In this document: positions 23,173 through 35,000 of the stretch, in pieces
How positions within the stretch are numbered: position 1 is the stretch's first letter
Layout: each line of letters begins with the position of its first letter
From: Diphasiastrum complanatum
Lineage: Eukaryota; Streptophyta; Lycopodiopsida; Lycopodiales; Lycopodiaceae
DNA: 64,000 bases
Direction: 5' to 3'
NCBI GenBank assembly: GCA_029204225.1
Contig: CM055103.1
Coordinates: forward strand, 4,707,256 to 4,771,255
Program-made: the position numbers and the translations under genes
Notes under the pieces: generated by a model
Database searches by the model: none
What the model saw: the letters and a program-made list of their open reading frames with translations, nothing else
What the model was told of the DNA's origin: nothing

Positions 23173-24482
23173 TCAAAAATCATTCAAAACGGCTTTTCGG
23201 AGGACACAGTAAGCCTTTGGCGCTGACGGTGACATGTCCAGCTCACCAATGTGCTTGGAGAGTGCTTTGCATTTAAGAAGCTCTGTCTGTCCATCTGGGC
23301 TGTACTTGTTGATGAAGCAGAAAATAAAGTTGTTGGGCAAGTCCCCAATGTAGTGGGCCATAGACCTGTCCAGAGTTCCTGCTTCAACTTTCTCCCGAGA
23401 GCCACCCCTTCGCATTGCAAATGCATCAAGCTCCACTGCATCCTGCATTTGGTTCAAATTATTGCAAAATGAGTATAATGAAGACAAACAAACATAACAA
23501 ACACATGCAAGTTGAATTGTTGGGTCAGACTTGCCTCGGTGCCTTCATCAATGTCTTCGGTTTGCGCAAGGTTAATTCCTTTGCCTTTGTACTTCACGTC
23601 AGCAGTTTTCCCTTCGAGTACCTCGAATGGCCTCGTTTAAACTGGTGGTGGTTGAAGCATTTTCAATTGGCAAAGCACCCTTGCCAGTGCTTGCTTGGTG
23701 GTGTCCGTGTCATGCCCAATCAGCTTCTCATACGTGTCGTCGGGCTGGGTGTGGTCGAAAGTGGAACTGCCATTCTGCAAATTTACCAATGTTGCCAGCA
23801 TCTCATCTTCTCGCAAGCCGAGAATATGTTGCAAGTCATGCATGAACACATACTCTTGCCCATCAATGATGATAGGAGCAAGGCCATGGATTCGAAGCAC
23901 GACATCATCGGACTCATCTGTATCTTCTGGCTCCGCTGATGTGGATGAACCTGTTGCCTCTTGCGCAGCCAAGATTGCTTCGTGCTCCGTAGAAAAATCT
24001 TCCTCTTCACCCGGGTCGTTCATCTCGTTCACCTACTCACTAGGATTGTGTTTGTTGCTGGCCACAGTTGCTGGAAACTCATTAAGCAAAAAAATAACAG
24101 TAATCTCACTGGATAGAAACTTCTTTCCTACACTTTCAAGATCAAAAGTTTTCAGCTGATCCTTCGTCAGCTCCAAGTAATGATCGTTACCCAAGTGACT
24201 AATAAATCTATTGAGACGAGTGATAAAGGGTCTATCTCCTTTCCATATATAACTAAGCAAGTTATATGGAATCCACATGATAGTTGAGCCAGGAATTTGT
24301 ATGGCATAAGGCTTCAAAGTTTCATCTATATACTCACTCACGTACTTGAATGCATCCGCATTAGCCCATAGAGTGGCAAGCGTGTCTATTCTACCAGTAA
24401 ACATACAATAAATACGATCTAACTGATCTAAAAACTCTGTGGGGGCTAGCAGATTGGCCAACTCTATTTTAGGGGACGACAT
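23173..24482 (-). CDS. Unknown protein of the DNA transposon, two exons
   Basis: The start ATG at 24482 (AACAATGTCG, good plant context) gives MSSPKIELANLLAPTEFLDQ. Exon 1 runs to 23535 and exon 2 from 23442 to the stop at 23173, in phase, about 405 codons. The intron uses a GC donor (GAG/GCAAGT) and a CAG acceptor. Exon 1 contains a TAG (24033-24035) and a TAA (23637-23639), both explained by single C-to-T changes. An acidic central stretch (GEEEDFSTEHE...EPEDTDESDD) precedes RIHGLAPIIIDGQEYVFMHD. Exon 2 has AMRRGGSREK and AHYIGDLPNNFIFCFINKY. No known domain recognised. It converges on the histone-like gene and is divergent or parallel to nothing else within 0.3 kb. Confidence 0.55.
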
Positions 24483-24606
24483 TGTTATGCAACTAAGAAC
24501 ACTAATTGACAGCAAACTAGTAGTCTAATTGAACAAGACAAGCTAAATTATGAGAAAACAAATTTCAACAAAGCAAGAAGTGACAACAAAATGAAAACCC
24601 CCACTC

Positions 24607-24613
24607 TTATATA
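24607..24613 (-). promoter_or_regulatory. TATA box of the minus-strand unknown gene
   Basis: The minus strand reads CCCTCTATATAAGAGTG, 125 bp upstream of the ATG at 24482. Confidence 0.55.
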
Positions 24614-24942
24614 GAGGGACGTGTATCCAAAAATAGATATTATTATAAAACCAAATAAAATAATTTCTATTTATAACAACAATCCAATTCGGCAGTAATA
24701 TTTATCACAAAGGAATATTCGAATTACAATTTAGCATAAATTGTTTCTATTCCATCTCATCAGTTTCCGTAGTTTCTCTAGCGCTGTTTTCCAAAACATT
24801 GGATGTTGGTGTCCTCGGCATCCATCTCTTTCCAACTCGGACTCTAGACATCCTCCATTCTTGATGCCTTGTTCTAGCATTAGAGGATTGCCATGCTGTC
24901 TTTCTGACTGAATTTGAATTGGAGATCATTGAACACAACTCT

Positions 24943-27438
24943 TCAGTTCTTGTGTTTTGAAAGTGTCCTCGGCCCAAAAACTCCTCTGTAAAACCATTGG
25001 AATATCTCAACCAATGCATTGCTAAGACCCTTTCCTCCGCCATGCCGTGAATTTTTGAAATACGCAGCCTTTGCCCTGTAATGACTCTTTTCCATGCCTT
25101 GCGTATTCCAAATAGCTAATGATCCATAGGTTTTCATAAACCAAGGTCCATGAGCATAGAAGATGTGCTGTTCATAGAAAATTTGTATTAGTTTAAATCT
25201 TTACAAATACATAAATATGAAAGTAAAAAATATGAGACACACATACCATATAGTGAGTTATGTGTGTTTCTCCCCATGCATCAATCATCAATTCAGTAAA
25301 TGTTTTGACTTCTCTTGCGTATCTATCCAAATCTTCATCTCTCACAATCTTTTTGTTGATAGTTTGTGACAAGGCATCAAATGCTTGCCAAACCTTAGCA
25401 CGTGTACTTGCCATGCGAGGATCTGAGCCAATATTTGTTGTGCATTGACATATTTTCCTCCAGTACTCCCATTCAACACTGCTTTCACGTGCAGTATGAT
25501 TTGACAATAGGTGTCTCGCTTTCGCGCCACCCATTGAAACTTTTGCTGGAACATCTTGCGTTTTTCCACTCATCTCAACGTCTTTGGTAAGACTCACGTG
25601 GCCCCCGTGCAATCCCATATCGGATAAAATTATCTCTAGATTTCTAATGCTAACATCTGCTCTTGATTTGGGCTGCATGTTCCATGCGTAACAACAATGC
25701 AAAAATAATAATTTGTCCAGTATTCGTAACTCACCATGCATTGTGCAAAAATGGACTCTTTCGAGAGGAATGTTCAACACAGGAATCCAAGCTTTGTCTA
25801 GATTGTGCCTATTTGGTGGAAGACGTTGGTTGCAATTCAAAATACTTTTGTTCCGCCCAGATTCAAACATACAATATATACAAAAATTCTTTGCATTTGC
25901 ACCGAGACCACAACCGTACATGCATTTCAAAGTCTTCAAATCAACAGCTAGGTGCCATTCTACAGCAAAGCTTTCTCCTTCAACATTGAGCAATTTGCCT
26001 TCATTTTGTGCATGTATTATCTTAGATATACTGCATTTTTCAAATAGCCACTCCAGTACGTCGTGAGACTCCTTAGGAACTTCAAATGCAGCTATCCACC
26101 ATATGTGATTTTTGGATTGCACACTAAATTCTTTACAATAACTTCCGCCAAACTGTTGCAATTCACGATTCATCAAGGTGATTGTGACATGTTCAAGTTT
26201 ACGCCCTTTTACGATTTCTGCTTCGTCCAACTTAATAACAAATATAACTTTACCTCCGCAATCTGTAAAACAGAAATCTCATTACTAAAACATATTAGTT
26301 GAAGAAAAGCATACAATTGAAAACTGAAATTCACAATAAATATTCTTACCATTTGTTCTAACTTTGTGATGTCGGATCATCATCGCTTGGACCTTTTCCA
26401 GATCTAAGAATATATTATTGCCTTGATGATACGAAAACATGTCGGAGGTCCTTTCTTCTTATTGGTGACTGTAAAAGAATCCTCAATATGTTGAAACTCT
26501 CCTAATTCAGAGAGCAATATCGAATTGCATTCTCGTTTGGTGGATTCGACAAGTTTATAAGTAGGTATTATTTGATGGCGTTTTAACCCATTTTTGTTAG
26601 AGTGTTTCATATACTTCTTCAAAGCTCTATACCCCTTGCGACTCACACCTCCTTGGTGACATGCGTACACCATCTCTTTAACATTTGGATTTGGCTTGAA
26701 CTTGTTGACTAGCTTTTTTGCAATTCTCAAGCAAATTGAATCACTTGTTTCATCTTCCACAATCTTAATCAAATCTTTACCCTTCAAAAAATGTTTCATA
26801 TATTTTTCGACAATAAAATCTTTTCCAACCGTCTTTTTCAAGAACTCTTTTGTGTCCCTCATACGTCTTTTACTGGCACCACCACCTGGTGCCAAAGCTT
26901 CTAGTTTGTGTCTCTTAGTGTTTTCATTTTCTGCTTGCTGATCCATCGAGACTCTACGCTTTTGTTGTAAGCCATATATTGTCCTCTGAAATATACCGAT
27001 TGAAGATTGCAATTCTTCAATTTTTGCGACAGAACTGGCAAGCTCTATTTTCAAACTATATATCTCCTACTCCAATTTCATATTTATTCCATGCAATGAC
27101 TTTAAATTGTCATTCATACTCAATATATGAATGTTTGCCGTATTTGCCAATGTCTCAGCTTGAATTCTTCGAGAATCCATTGCTTGACAATAGCCAAGCA
27201 GTCCATTCCAACCATCCCCAACGAACCTTAACAAACTATGTACATCAACAAATTTAGGAGGAGCATCTACCAGTGGATTATGAGGGCATAAATCACCTCT
27301 TACCCATAGGTCAATATGTTTTTTTCCTTCTAATCTCCAACAATGCATGTCATACGGATTTAAGTTAACACCCCATGCAGCTTTGGTGGTCGCATAATCC
27401 TTCTCTAACTTCACATGTAAGTGATACTTGGTTGTCAT
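24943..27438 (-). CDS. Putative transposase of the DNA transposon, spliced, with coiled coil
   Basis: The ATG at 27438 (MTTKYHLHVKLEKDY) opens a frame with an N-terminal domain ending HGINMKLE, a TAG at 27067-27069 (CAG to TAG fits), then a coiled coil (IYSLKIELASSVAKIEELQ) and a basic region with GVSRKGYRALKKYMKH. A frameshift near 26404 leads to LDLEKVQAMMIRHHKVRT. Exons then run 26262-25247 and 25167-24943, with GT-AG junctions in phase. Possible acidic catalytic positions are VIKLDEAEIVKGRK, AVDLKTLKCMYGCG with FCIYC following, and YGSLAIWNTQGMEKSHY. IPLERVHFCTMHGELRILDK also fits a repeated pattern I know from uncharacterised animal and plant proteins thought to be transposases. Family not firmly named. 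About 780 residues. Confidence 0.65.
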
Positions 27439-27811
27439 CTTGAAGATGTCGAATTTCCCAAAAGAATCTATGTAGAACAGTAGAAACACACCTTAATCAA
27501 CCTTGTGTCAAAGTTCAATGTGAACTAACCATGATATAAGCTTTATTAGGCATATACTAGTTTCCATCCCTAGGGTCCTATTGTAGTTAGGACAATGAAA
27601 GGTCGTCCTATACTAACCCTACTCTAGTTGTAATTTGTAACTTACCTATTAGTTGCCTATTATAGTCTATGCAAATAACCTACAATAGTCTATGAAAATG
27701 AGACCTACATTTAGGCCTTAACTCTTGCTCACCTTGTATGGTAACCCAAGGTAAAGGTGCCACGTAGGATTGATTAGCACTAAATTAATTATGATTAGAA
27801 AACTTGTTTAG

Positions 27812-27848
27812 GCAAGGAAGAGGCCCTTTTTGAGTCCAAAAAGGGCCC
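27812..27848 (-). repeat. Right terminal inverted repeat
   Basis: On the plus strand GAAGAGGCCCTTTTTGAGTC followed by CAAAAAGGGCCC, the reverse complement of the left end except for one length difference in the T run. Confidence 0.9.
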
Positions 27849-27850
27849 TA

Positions 27851-29133
27851 ATAGAATGTCTTTAGATCTAATCGAATAAGAAAATAACTGCTAAAGCCAT
27901 CCAAAAAGCTCATTGCCTATGCTTTTGCCATCTCTTCCAATATGGCGTCAGTTAATGGTAAAGGAAAGTGGTTTTTTTTTTTGTGACTTTATTTAATTCT
28001 TTTAGATCCACACATATCCTTAATTTACCATTTTTCTTGGGAACCACCACTATGGGAGATAACCATGTTGTATGTTCAATTTCTTTAATGAAACCCATAG
28101 CTAGTAATCTTTGTATATCTTCTTTATTTTTCTCTCTGTAAAACGGATTACAACGATAAGGCTTTGCTTGAACTGGCTTTGCATCATTTTCAAACAGAAT
28201 GGAGTGTACTGCTATATCATGAGATATATCCTTCATCTCTTTATAGTTCCTGCAAAGACATCATGTTACTTAAGAGCTTTTCTAAATTTCTACGATGTCG
28301 TCTATCAAGATACACCACTATATGCACGAATCTATCTTCTTTTTCATCTAGATCCTTTAAATTTAGAGGAATGGTTTTAGTTGTTCCATCAAATGAAGAT
28401 CATTCACTTGTTGGTTCGTGTTTCGGTTGAGGCAACTCAATAGAAACGTCACCCATCGAGTAATCTGTGAACTTATTAGATACATCAAGTTCAGGGTTCT
28501 CTTTATGTATAGGGATCTTTTCAAGTAAAGATGGGGCTCTACTGGAGTGTCGCCTTAAACAAGAACAACGTTAGATAAGTTTTTTTTGTTGCTCATTAAG
28601 AGGAGCAATTGGTTGTTTTATTTTTTGATGGATTTGCTTCTGTTTCTCGGTTAATTTCAAATAGAGGACAGGAAGTGGTTTATTTTGTGATCTATCAATT
28701 TGGAAATTATTAATAGCCTTCAATTGAGTGATCTGAATATATGGTTGGACTGTAAGACTCTCATCTATAGTACTAATAACTTCGTCACTTGGACTATCCC
28801 ATTTGTATAGCTTATCACTCAGATGATAAGTAATCGGTTAATCGACTAGGCTGCGATAAATATTTAAGAGTGGATTCATCTATATGTGCAAAAGACAATG
28901 GAAGCTTAATCTCTTTTGGTATCATTGCAAGGTGCGACGACTATGGATCTAGATAATGAAGTATTTGCTCGTCAGTTGGACAATCATCGTTAGCATAATA
29001 CCTTCATCTGTTATTGTTATAGGCGCATTAACCGACAAATTTGGTAGCCATTTTGTCTAAATAAGCTCTGCATCCATATAAGAAACATAAAAAGCATCCA
29101 TAATTGGCTGATCTATGCTTCTAGATGTGATCA
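27851..29133 (-). pseudogene. Gypsy element E0: protease-RT linker and RT N-terminal half
   Basis: The minus strand begins at the edge of the E1 LTR with SRSIDQPIMDAFYVSYMD, then DDCPTDEQILHYLDP (same motif as in E1: DEQILHHMDP), and RT motifs AKPYRCNPFYREKNKEDIQR, MGFIKEIEHTTWLSPIVVVP, KKNGKLRICVDLKELNKVT and FLDGFSSYFLIRL up to the TIR at 27848. Stops and frameshifts are frequent. It continues at 18947 and is preceded by the protease at 38672-37928. Confidence 0.8.
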
Positions 29134-29879
29134 TGTAGTGGGTTTCTTTCCTTGCCTAACCTGAATCCAAGATCTAGTCAATCTAGCATCAAAGAGACGA
29201 AATTAGTTGTCATGCATAGGTTTGTTCCCATGAGAGCGATAGTATAGTTCAGATTTCAACATAAATGGAGGATCTAACACTAACATCCAATAACACTAAG
29301 CATTAACACTACATCCATTAACCCTAAATCCACAACAATGATAGAAACTTACTCTTCTCTCTCTCCCTTTCTCTCTCACAAAAAGCATAAGAAATAGCAA
29401 TCCCAATAATGATCAAATCCAACAATTAGCAAAATCCAAAGAAAGCATAAGAAATGGAGGAGAAGAAAGGAAGAGCAAGGACATTCATCAATCCATTTCT
29501 AAAGAAAGCCCATCTGCTTTATTGAAATGAGAAAATGAACATGAGGAACAACTCGAGTTGGTCCCTTTTTATAGTAGAGAGGAGGACCCTGGCCTCTGAA
29601 TCCTATTGGTCCAGTCTTGCCTCTCTCTTTATTCAAATTTAAAGAAGTGTGGGAACAATCAAATTTGGAGGGAAACCCAACTTTATTCACTAATTTGACA
29701 ATTAGGCCCTGCGACATTAAAAATCTCGCAAAAAGGCCTAAAGTCCTTTTATGGACTTTTAACTAATCAATCAAATAACTATGTGGTCATCGGGTTGGAC
29801 TTACACATGCAGGGTGCCAAATCCCTCTCACTTACTAACTAGGGTTAGGGTTGCCTTGGGATCCGCAAACCCTCCAACA
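29134..29879 (-). repeat. E1 3' LTR (746 bp)
   Basis: On the plus strand TGTAGTGGGTTTCTTTCC ... AAACCCTCCAACA. It matches 37166-37922 with scattered transitions and small indels. A sampled 150 bp shows about ten differences, so the insertion is not very recent. Confidence 0.9.
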
Positions 29880-29895
29880 GTATCCCCCACCAAAA
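29880..29895 (-). other. E1 polypurine tract
   Basis: The minus strand reads TTTTGGTGGGGGATAC immediately before the 3' LTR. The same position in element E4 (about 48670) has AGGTGGGGAATACG. Confidence 0.65.
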
Positions 29896-29929
29896 CTGGT
29901 GGCGGTCCCATGACACCTACAATATGCAG

Positions 29930-32075
29930 TTATTGGAGACTTTTATTGGCTTCGCGCCGAATCTTAATTAAATGATATTGCACCTTCTCCATAAAATCAA
30001 GACGTGCAGTATTGAAAACCAAATTATGCGGCAGGAAACAACGGTGGGCTCCAGCAATCCACTTGGAAGTTGTCCATGAGGTGAAGCGGGATTTCCAAGA
30101 GCCTCCCATCATAGCCGCACGGAAATACAGTCGAGCAATCGACAACTGTTCTTTGATTTGCTCTGAGGCCATCGGCTTATTTGGATCAGGGTAGGAAGGC
30201 AATCGTCCCATTTGGTTGCCACTAACACCAACAGAGTTAGATCTTTTGCAAACATTGCCGATTGTCGCACTGTTGGATCCGGAGAGTGGACATACTCTCT
30301 TTGATATGCTTGTAAGGCCCGGTGAAAGTCCACTGAAATATTCCAGCTGTAAGGCTGGTGGATGATTGGCCAATTGGACATATGGATGGTGATTTTATCC
30401 ATAGCCAATCCCAAATCTTTCTATTTTTGTCTTCACGGCATTGGCACGTAATAAGGATCTACCCGCAACTGGCAAGGGCTGGCAACATAACTCCTAATTG
30501 ATTCCGGATTTTTCTCAAAAACTGTGATTCTCCATGCCGGATGCTCTCCCAGTGCAAGTATTTTATCCAATTCTTTGTCGGCTTCAATCTCAGAGGTGTT
30601 AAATTTGAGAACCCATCCACCACGCGAGGAATCATGTGGATGCTGCTTTAAGAAGGTCTGTATCTGGTCCTCGACGCTGATGGGCCTTCTGAATAAATGG
30701 CTTGTCCTTGATGAGGATGGACCTGCTTGTACTGCCGGTATAGTTGGTGGTTGATTTGCTAGATCTGGAGCTCCCCCCTGGTCCATGCTCGAATCAACCC
30801 TTGTATCCATCTGTACAGCTTCTTGGCATGAAGGGGAGAATTGCAGCATGACCGGGACATGGATTTGTGGTCTGGCTTCCAACACTTGAGCGGTGGCTTT
30901 TTCATAGGCGTTGATGGTCTCTTTTGCCTTTGCCAACTCGGTTGAAGCTGCTCCTTTGAACCTATCAAAGCGGCCTTGGAATCCCTGAAGGGCCACTTTG
31001 TATGTTTCCACTGAAGGGCCACTTTGTATGTTTCCACTTTCTTGATTAAATATGCAATCTTCGTCGGCGTTACCGGATGATCAGGTATTTGTATTTGTAG
31101 ATATGCATCACGCTCAAGGGTGGTCGCATCCAATTCTTCCTTGAAGCCACGTGTGATCTTGTTCGTCCATTTGTAATTGCCCCTTCAGCAGCTGCACCTA
31201 TTGCTTGGCATCTTGCACTGCCTTATCTACCTGATCCTGTGCGGTTGTCAGGGCATTTTGCAGGGAGCTGATGTAGGTTTCCAAGTGATCAGCTTGTTGC
31301 TGGGCCAATTTCTTTTCGCTTTCAGCTTTTTCTTCATGTTGCTTGGCTATCTTCACCTCTCGATCTAGCTGGACAATTTTCTGGCTGATCAGAGTGTTTT
31401 CGGATCCTAAATCAGAGATCCTCTGTTCCATTTCCTTCTTCTTATCCAGCATAGACTGGATCACTTGCCCAAGGCTTGAAACTAACCCGAGAGCATCACC
31501 AGAATCCACAGTCGTGGAGGTGGCAGCAACAGAAGACCCTGATGGTACTGTCGTCAGTAGGCGTGGAATAGGTGCCAAGGAATCTTGTTCTTCAAGAATA
31601 TCCTTGTCTTCAAACCCTTCAGGCACTGTGGCGTCGAACTACTTTGGTGACTTTACAGCTGTGTCGACCCGAAGTGTGGCTGGGCTACCCTGTGTGGGTG
31701 GTTGCTAACTGGCATCTTCGACACCAACCGTAGCTTCATGGATATGCCCGAATCCTCTTCAAGGGAATTGGGGTACAAAGGGTGCTGGGCTCTGGGGCAT
31801 TTCAAAGATTTCGGTGGCCCCAAGGGGGTCGGAATCATCGAACATATCCATGAAGAACTGTGTGTTGGGTGAGGTTGCTTCGGTGTGCGAGAGTGAGGTG
31901 GCTTGGGCAGCTGTGATGGAAATGGTAGGCCCAATGGTCATATACTATCCTTGTATGGGAGCAGAGGCGAGGGAAGCATCAGAGGCGAGGGGAATGGGAA
32001 GTTCAGTGCGAACAACAGCAGAGGGTGGAAGCACAACTGATGAGGTATGCCTAGTACGTCGTTGTGATGCGTAAG
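29930..32075 (-). pseudogene. Extra ORF of E1 downstream of integrase, coiled coil
   Basis: Between integrase and the 3' LTR the minus strand has about 2.1 kb of broken coding sequence. A Ser/Pro-rich start (TRHTSSVVLPPSAVVRTELP, then NTQFFMDMFDDSDPLGATEI) is followed by a heptad-rich stretch (KKKEMEQRISDLGSENTLIS, VQLDREVKIAKQHEEKAESE, HLETYISSLQNALTTAQDQV), a second helix-rich part and a C-terminal domain containing WVLKFNTSEIEADKELDKI. It lacks a signal peptide or clear membrane segment, so it is not an obvious envelope. A 26-bp tandem duplication (30986-31037) shifts the frame. Additional 3' ORFs are known in Athila/Tat-type elements; its function is unknown. Confidence 0.6.
30986..31037. 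repeat. 26-bp tandem duplication in the E1 extra ORF
   Basis: TGAAGGGCCACTTTGTATGT plus TTCCAC occurs twice back to back. Since 26 is not a multiple of 3, it breaks the reading frame, and both copies encode YKVAL in shifted frames. Confidence 0.9.
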
Positions 32076-32088
32076 GCGAGTCAAGGAT

Positions 32089-35000
32089 TTACGATCTTGC
32101 TGCATGGACGACGACGACTATGCCATTCAAGTGCTCAAGAATTACTGCGCCATAGTTCAGGATTTCCTTCACTTTATATGGGCCTTCTCCAGTAAACTTC
32201 AGCTTACCCTTGATCAGCTTGGTTTTGTACATCAATGCAAGATCTCCTGCTTCTAGATCTTTCTTGTGCAATCGACGATCGTGCCATGCCTTGCGGCGGG
32301 CTTTCTCTGCTGCTAAGGCATGAACTGCCATCAATCGGGTTTCACATAATTTGTGCAACGCTTCATGACGAAGTTGTAAAGACTGATCATCATTTAATCG
32401 TTCCGTTGCTGCTATGCATAAAGATGGGATAAAAAATTCAATTGGCATAACAGCATCTTGACCATAAACCAGTTGGAAAGGTGTTTGATTTGTACTATTT
32501 TGTAAGCAGTTCTGAATGCCCATAATGTTGCATACAGTTATGTTCCCAATCAGAGCGACTCGCTTCAACTGTCTTTGTAATAATGGTGCAGAGAATCTTA
32601 TTGGAAGATTTAGCTTGGCCATTCCCTCTGGGATAATAGGGAGTACTAAATCTGTGTATAACAAAAAAATCTTCCAGTAAACACTTTATTGTTTGATTAA
32701 CAAAGTGTGTACCCCGATCATTGACAATTTCGATCGGACATCCAAATCTGATTATAATATTTTCATATAGAAACTTGGCCGTAGATTTCGCATCAGCCAC
32801 TTTGACAGCTTTGGCTTCAACCCACTTGGTCATATAATCAATTACGACGATAATGTAGCGGGCCTGAGATCCTTGACCAACGGGATGAATAGGACCAACA
32901 TAATCCAGTCCCCATTTTTCAAATGGTGCTTGCGATAAAACCGGATGTAAGGATCCATAATTTTGTCGAGTAGGCCGTCGTGCTCATTGGCGGACATCAC
33001 ATGTCTGAATAAAATTTTCAGTGTCCTTATGAAGCATAGGCCACCAACAATCGGATTGCAAAAGTTTGCGAATAGTAATATCTGTAGAGAAGTGTCCTCC
33101 ACCCATGCCATCATGTGAAAACATGATTAGATCTGGTACTTCATGCGGTAAAACACATATTCGTAAAATATTATCTGATCCACCACGATACAATTGATAA
33201 GGTTGAGCCTTATGAATCAATTGTCTTTTCTGTACTTTTGTCAAAGAGTCACTCGGTTCTCCTAGCATCAGGTACTCAACAATATCTGCCATCCACTCAG
33301 GTACTGCTTCAACATAGAACAACGCAGCATCTGGCAGTTCATCATCCACTTCAGTATTAACTGGTGCAAATTCAATTCGCGAAACGTGATCGGCTAGATA
33401 ATGTTGCTTCCCCTTTCTGACCACAATTTGAAAGTCAAATTCAGTCAATAATAATAACTATCTTGCAATATGTCCAGTATTACACGTCTTATTTACCAAG
33501 TAAAGTAACGGTTGATGATCCATATAAAATAAAAAGTGCGTTTCCATGAGGTAGTGATGAAATTTCCGAACAGAAAAAATCATGGCTAGCGCTTCACGTT
33601 CTGTTGTCGAATAATTCTTCTCTGGATCTGTAAGTTGTCTGCTTGCAAATCGTATAGGATAATCCTTCTTATAGTAACCTGGCTGCGTTAAAACTGATCC
33701 AACGGCGTATTTTGAGGCATCCGTATGAACATGAAACTCTAATGCCCAATCTGGAGAACGTAGTATTGGTGCTGAATATAATGCTTTTTTTAACTTTTCA
33801 AAGGCTTCTAACGCCTCTACTGTCCAAATAGGAACAATAGTTAATTTGTATATAGGTCGTGCTAAATCCGCAAAGAAGATAATAAAAATTTGATAGTAGT
33901 TCGCATGACCCATAAACACATAAACTCCTCGAATTGTTGTTGGCTGTGGCAATTCCACAATAACTTTGATCTTAGAGTAATCGGTGGCAATACCATGTCT
34001 TGATATCACATGTCCAAGCACCACTCCGTGAGAAACCCATATCTGGCATTTTTCTGAACTTAGAGAAATTTGATATTTGCAGCATCTTTCAAAGACTTTC
34101 TCCAATCGATCCAGGTGGTCTATATCTATACTATGAACTCCCAAGTCGTCCAAGTAAATTTCAAGAAATTTCTACAGATAATCTTTAAAGGCAAATTGCA
34201 TTACTCTTTGGAATGAACTTGGTGCATTACAGAGTCCAAACGGCATTACTTTGTAAGCATAGGTGCCCCATTCTGTTGCAAAAGCAGTTTTGTGACGATC
34301 GGTAGGTGCAATATTAACCTGGTTGTAACCACTAAATCCATCCAGGAAACTATAAGATTCCGCTCCAACAAGGCGATCCAAAATGTTTTCAATAAAAGGT
34401 AACGGAAAGTGATCCTTCCGTGTCACTTTATTCAATGCTTTGAGATTCACATAGATTCTCAATTTCCCATTTCTCTTAGGAACAATGACAATCAGTGAAA
34501 TCCATTCAGTATGCTCGATCTCATAAATGAAATCGACGTCAAGTAATCTCTGAAGTTCTTTCTTTATCAGATCTGCCACATTAGGATTACAGCAATAGAA
34601 CTTTGTAACCTTTGGTACTGCATCAGGTACTAAAGGTATGGTATGTTCAATGACTGATGTTGGAATACCCTTCAAATCTTGATAAGTCCTTGCAAAACAA
34701 TCTTGATACTTACTAAGTAGCAAACGAAGTGCTTGATACTGTTCAGGAGTAAGTTGTGATCCCACTTGTACAATCTTTTCCGGTTCTCTTGGTTCTGCAA
34801 GATTCATTGGCTGCATCCTAGCTAGGCCATCGTAAACCTCTTTAGATTCTGACATGTATTCTTCAGATTCACGATGTGCTTTAGGTAACATGATAACCAC
34901 ATCATCCAGTGTATAACGTTTAAAATGCTCTGGCATATCATGCTGGACTACATTTGCATGTTCTTTTTCGAAAGGACTTGTCTTGGCTCTTCGTTTAGTC

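Noticed and set aside
21397-24035. Programmed stop-codon readthrough or U-to-C RNA editing to remove the TAG, TAA and TGA codons
   Set aside because: All stops fit C-to-T decay. U-to-C editing is known for organelle transcripts, not for nuclear transposons, and no readthrough context is evident.
29134-29879. Treating this LTR as a solo LTR
   Set aside because: It pairs with 37166-37922 in orientation, sequence, PBS and polypurine-tract position, and near-matching target duplication.
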